Assembly (NCBI GenBank): GCA_002453155.1
Contig: DKGG01000063.1
Location: 1 to 14,392, forward strand
Source: Bdellovibrionaceae bacterium UBA6776
Lineage (GTDB): Bacteria > Bdellovibrionota > Bdellovibrionia > Bdellovibrionales > UBA1609
Length of the DNA: 14,392 nucleotides
Direction of reading: 5' to 3'
This document shows, in pieces, positions 12,049 through 14,392 of the stretch. Below the pieces are notes generated by a model. That model had not been told where the DNA came from and searched no databases. It saw nothing but the letters and a program-made list of their open reading frames with translations. Every line of letters starts with the position of its first letter. The stretch's first letter is position 1. The translations under genes were made by a program, and so were the position numbers.

Positions 12049-14141
12049 AATCCAATAAAATAGTGGAAAGCCTTCAGGAAAACTGTTCGCTGTTTGGAAA
12101 TTCCGTCAGCGAACAGATCAAAAGATTTTTAGATGCAGAATTGCTGGAAGAAAAACAAGATCAACCCGTCGGACGTTTGGAAACGGAACACGATCTGTAT
12201 TTCTCTCTGCTCTTTAGCGGAAGCGTTTACGGGGAATTTATCATTGCCATGAACCGCGAGACCGCAATGCAACTGGTGGAGCCTGGATCCACTCCAGATC
12301 AATTTGAAAATTTAAAACGAGATATTTTTGATGCCTTCAAAGAAATTCTCAACATCTCGGCAGGAAAGACGTTGAAAAGTCTGGATAAGGATTTTCAGCA
12401 GCTGACCATCACAGCTCCAAAAGTGACTGAGGGTCGCCTGCATTTGCCAGACTTTCCTTTGTATTGCCGCCGCTATTCACACAACAATCAAAAGATTTGC
12501 TTTTACCTGTACGTTGATCAAATGGCTTTGAACATTGCACAAAGTTTTGAACGGCAGAGAAAAGAAATTCAGATCAGCAAAAAGGCCTTGATGGAACAAG
12601 ACATCCGGTCAGAACAGCTGAAGCGATTGAATCAGGCGAAGACAGAGTTTTTAGCAAATATGAGTCATGAGCTTCGCACTCCCCTGAACGGAATGATCGG
12701 AACGCTCGAGATGATCAAGCAGACGGAACTGACCGAGATTCAAAAGAGCCAAATTGATTTGGTGGAACAGTCTGGAGACTTTCTTCTTGGAATCATCAAT
12801 GACATCTTAGAGTTTTCTCGCATTGAGGCCGGCAAACTTCAGGTGGAAAGCCGAGACTTCAATCTATGGGAATCCATCGAAAAAACCGCAAAGGTTATTT
12901 CCAGTCAGGTTTACCGTAAGAACTTGGATTTTATTGTGGAGATTGATCCGGATGTGCCTAAAAATGTGGTTGGTGATGAAACTCGATTGAAACAGATTCT
13001 GATCAACCTGATTGGAAACTCGATCAAATTCACCCCTACGGGTCACATCTTACTGAAGGTAAAATCTCAGAGGAATGGAATGGTCTCGATTTCGGTGGAA
13101 GACACCGGCGTGGGAATTCCTCCGACCCGATTGAAAACCATTTTTGAATCTTTCTCTCAAGCGGATGTTTCCGACAATCGAAAGTATGGAGGATCTGGCT
13201 TAGGACTCACCATTTGTAAGGCCCTGGTAGAGGCCATGGATGGAAAGATCACCGTGAGCAGCGTCGAAGCCAAAGGGACCACGTTTACCTTTACCATACC
13301 TACGAAAGCGAAACTTTCCGTGGTTGAAAATGTAGACGTGAAAGAAGTGCCACCTGTGATGGGCTGGTCTTCGAATCCAGTGCTTTTGGACAACATGAAG
13401 TTCAACTTTAAAAAACTTCACGCCAAGAAAATGAAGTTCGAAAGCGACTCCACCCTAAAAAATCTGCCCAAGGGAGATAAAAACTGGTGCTTTGTAGATT
13501 GGAGAAATTGGACCAACCTAACGGATGAAGATCGCAATGAATGGACCACTTATTTTCAAAATCCAGAACACCAATTGTTTTTGTTGGTGACTCCAACAGA
13601 AGTTTTGGAAATGGAAAAGTACAAAGATCAAATCAAAGGACTGTATGGGCAGGCCATCGTGTTGCCCCTGGTGACCACTGATTTGATCAAGGCTTTTGAC
13701 AACAAAGAACCTTACAGTTTTGAAAGTAAGCCCAAAGCCAATTTGTCGATCTCTATCGAAAAGCAAGAAGGCGCCCCCATCTTATTGGTTGAGGACAATC
13801 CGGTGAACCAGCAGGTTGGAAGGGCACTTTTGGAATCCTTGGGGTTTGCCGTGGAAATTGCCGGCAACGGTGAAGAGGCCATCGCAAAATACTCGCCTGG
13901 GAAGTTTTCGATCATCTTGATGGACTGTCAGATGCCGGTATTGAACGGGTTTGATGCCTCGGTAAAGATCCGCGAGATGGAGCAAGAGGCTGGATTGAGG
14001 ACCCCGATCATCGCGCTGACCGCCAGTGCCTTTCGGGAGACCAAGGAGCGCTGTTTTGAAAGTGGAATGGATAACTTTGTAACCAAACCAATCAAAAGGG
14101 AGGAATTGAGCAAAATCATCAAATCAACGAGTCGGAAATAG
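12045..14141 (+). CDS. Hybrid histidine kinase with N-terminal CheX-like domain
   Basis: A 698-residue soluble kinase with no membrane helix. Residues 1-165 resemble CheX/CheC phosphatases: FSGSVYGEFIIAMN (57-70) and DIFDAFKEILNISAGKT (93-109), which carries the ExxN motif as Glu100/Asn103, then LTITAPKV. A probable coiled coil (166-205) leads to the DHp domain, with phospho-acceptor His208 in SHELRTPLNG. The ATPase domain has the N box QILINLIGNSIKFT (Asn325), DTGVGIP (353-359) and GGSGLGL (382-388). Residues about 437-555 look like a degenerate receiver (WCFVDWRN, LFLLVTPTEV, IVLPLVTTDLI). A full receiver follows (577-695: Glu583/Asp584, Asp627, Thr659, Lys681). There is no HPt domain. ATGA overlap couples it to the CheY-like gene, and a terminator follows. 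Confidence 0.88.
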   Translation: MKSNKIVESLQENCSLFGNSVSEQIKRFLDAELLEEKQDQPVGRLETEHDLYFSLLFSGSVYGEFIIAMNRETAMQLVEPGSTPDQFENLKRDIFDAFKEILNISAGKTLKSLDKDFQQLTITAPKVTEGRLHLPDFPLYCRRYSHNNQKICFYLYVDQMALNIAQSFERQRKEIQISKKALMEQDIRSEQLKRLNQAKTEFLANMSHELRTPLNGMIGTLEMIKQTELTEIQKSQIDLVEQSGDFLLGIINDILEFSRIEAGKLQVESRDFNLWESIEKTAKVISSQVYRKNLDFIVEIDPDVPKNVVGDETRLKQILINLIGNSIKFTPTGHILLKVKSQRNGMVSISVEDTGVGIPPTRLKTIFESFSQADVSDNRKYGGSGLGLTICKALVEAMDGKITVSSVEAKGTTFTFTIPTKAKLSVVENVDVKEVPPVMGWSSNPVLLDNMKFNFKKLHAKKMKFESDSTLKNLPKGDKNWCFVDWRNWTNLTDEDRNEWTTYFQNPEHQLFLLVTPTEVLEMEKYKDQIKGLYGQAIVLPLVTTDLIKAFDNKEPYSFESKPKANLSISIEKQEGAPILLVEDNPVNQQVGRALLESLGFAVEIAGNGEEAIAKYSPGKFSIILMDCQMPVLNGFDASVKIREMEQEAGLRTPIIALTASAFRETKERCFESGMDNFVTKPIKREELSKIIKSTSRK

Positions 14142-14193
14142 CCGCCCTTTCTGAGGCTTGGCCCTCCGACTTCGCCCCAAAAAGCGTACTTCT

Positions 14194-14236
14194 AAGCCCC
14201 CTTCCGATGCCCCTCACCTGGAGGGGGCTTTTTTTT
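14194..14236 (+). terminator. Intrinsic terminator after the kinase operon
   Basis: AAGCCCCCT (14194-14202) pairs with AGGGGGCTT (14222-14230), and the stem runs into eight T residues (14229-14236). An alternative inner hairpin, CCCCTC (14210-14215) with GAGGGG (14221-14226), competes for the same right arm. Either gives termination about 55-95 bases past the kinase stop. Confidence 0.88.
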
Positions 14237-14268
14237 CGTGGAAAAAGGCTGGCCTCCCCGCCGATTTT

Positions 14269-14276
14269 GTTATATC
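14269..14276 (+). promoter_or_regulatory. Candidate extended -10 promoter of tRNA-Pro
   Basis: TGTTATAT is an extended -10-like element (TG, one base, TATATC) about 20 bases before the tRNA. No good -35 is seen at the usual distance. The TATATC hexamer is the same as in the predicted rpmB promoter. Confidence 0.4.
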
Positions 14277-14295
14277 CAGAGGCTTCGTGTTTTCA

Positions 14296-14372
<77 letters not shown>

Positions 14373-14392
14373 TGTTATGAAAAAAGCAATTT

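Overview
The window looks like chromosomal DNA of a Bdellovibrio-type predatory bacterium or a close relative (Bdellovibrionota). That placement is an inference from protein style: many small secreted or membrane proteins with no recognisable family, an alginate-export-type porin, an alpha-type bL28, and rich two-component signalling. No species-specific marker was identified. No insertion sequence, phage gene or CRISPR array was seen.

Left part (about 1-3800). A minus-strand operon starts with ribosomal proteins bL28 (rpmB) and uL24 (rplX). It continues through a small secreted protein, a nitrilase-family amidase (deaminated-glutathione amidase type), a second small secreted protein and the 23S rRNA methyltransferase RlmL. 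Three consecutive genes of this operon begin with TTG, GTG and TTG. Divergent from bL28 is a stand-alone bS18 gene (rpsR). The intergenic region has a good minus-strand promoter and an operator-like palindrome over its predicted start site. Position 1 lies inside an inverted-repeat structure with perfect 17-bp outer arms.

Middle (3800-9050). This holds a four-helix membrane protein, a 73-residue orphan, a membrane-anchored protein with six cysteines, and an intergenic perfect 34-bp-stem hairpin. An outer-membrane porin with its own terminator follows. Next is a single polypeptide that fuses a GT4 glycosyltransferase to a polysaccharide (CE4) deacetylase.

Right part (9050-14150). This is a signalling island. 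A single-domain receiver and an HPt protein are translationally coupled. They converge on an OmpR/PhoB-type regulator, with overlapping stop codons. Divergent from that regulator is a three-gene operon: receiver plus degenerate PilZ-like domain, a CheY-like receiver, and a hybrid histidine kinase whose N-terminus resembles the CheY phosphatase CheX. The kinase lacks an HPt domain and the locus supplies one in trans, so the genes together could form a complete phosphorelay with a built-in phosphatase. Short repeats upstream of both signalling operons suggest shared control, perhaps by the OmpR-type regulator.

Right edge. A strong terminator follows the kinase, then a tRNA-Pro(UGG) gene with an unusual A6-A67 acceptor mismatch.
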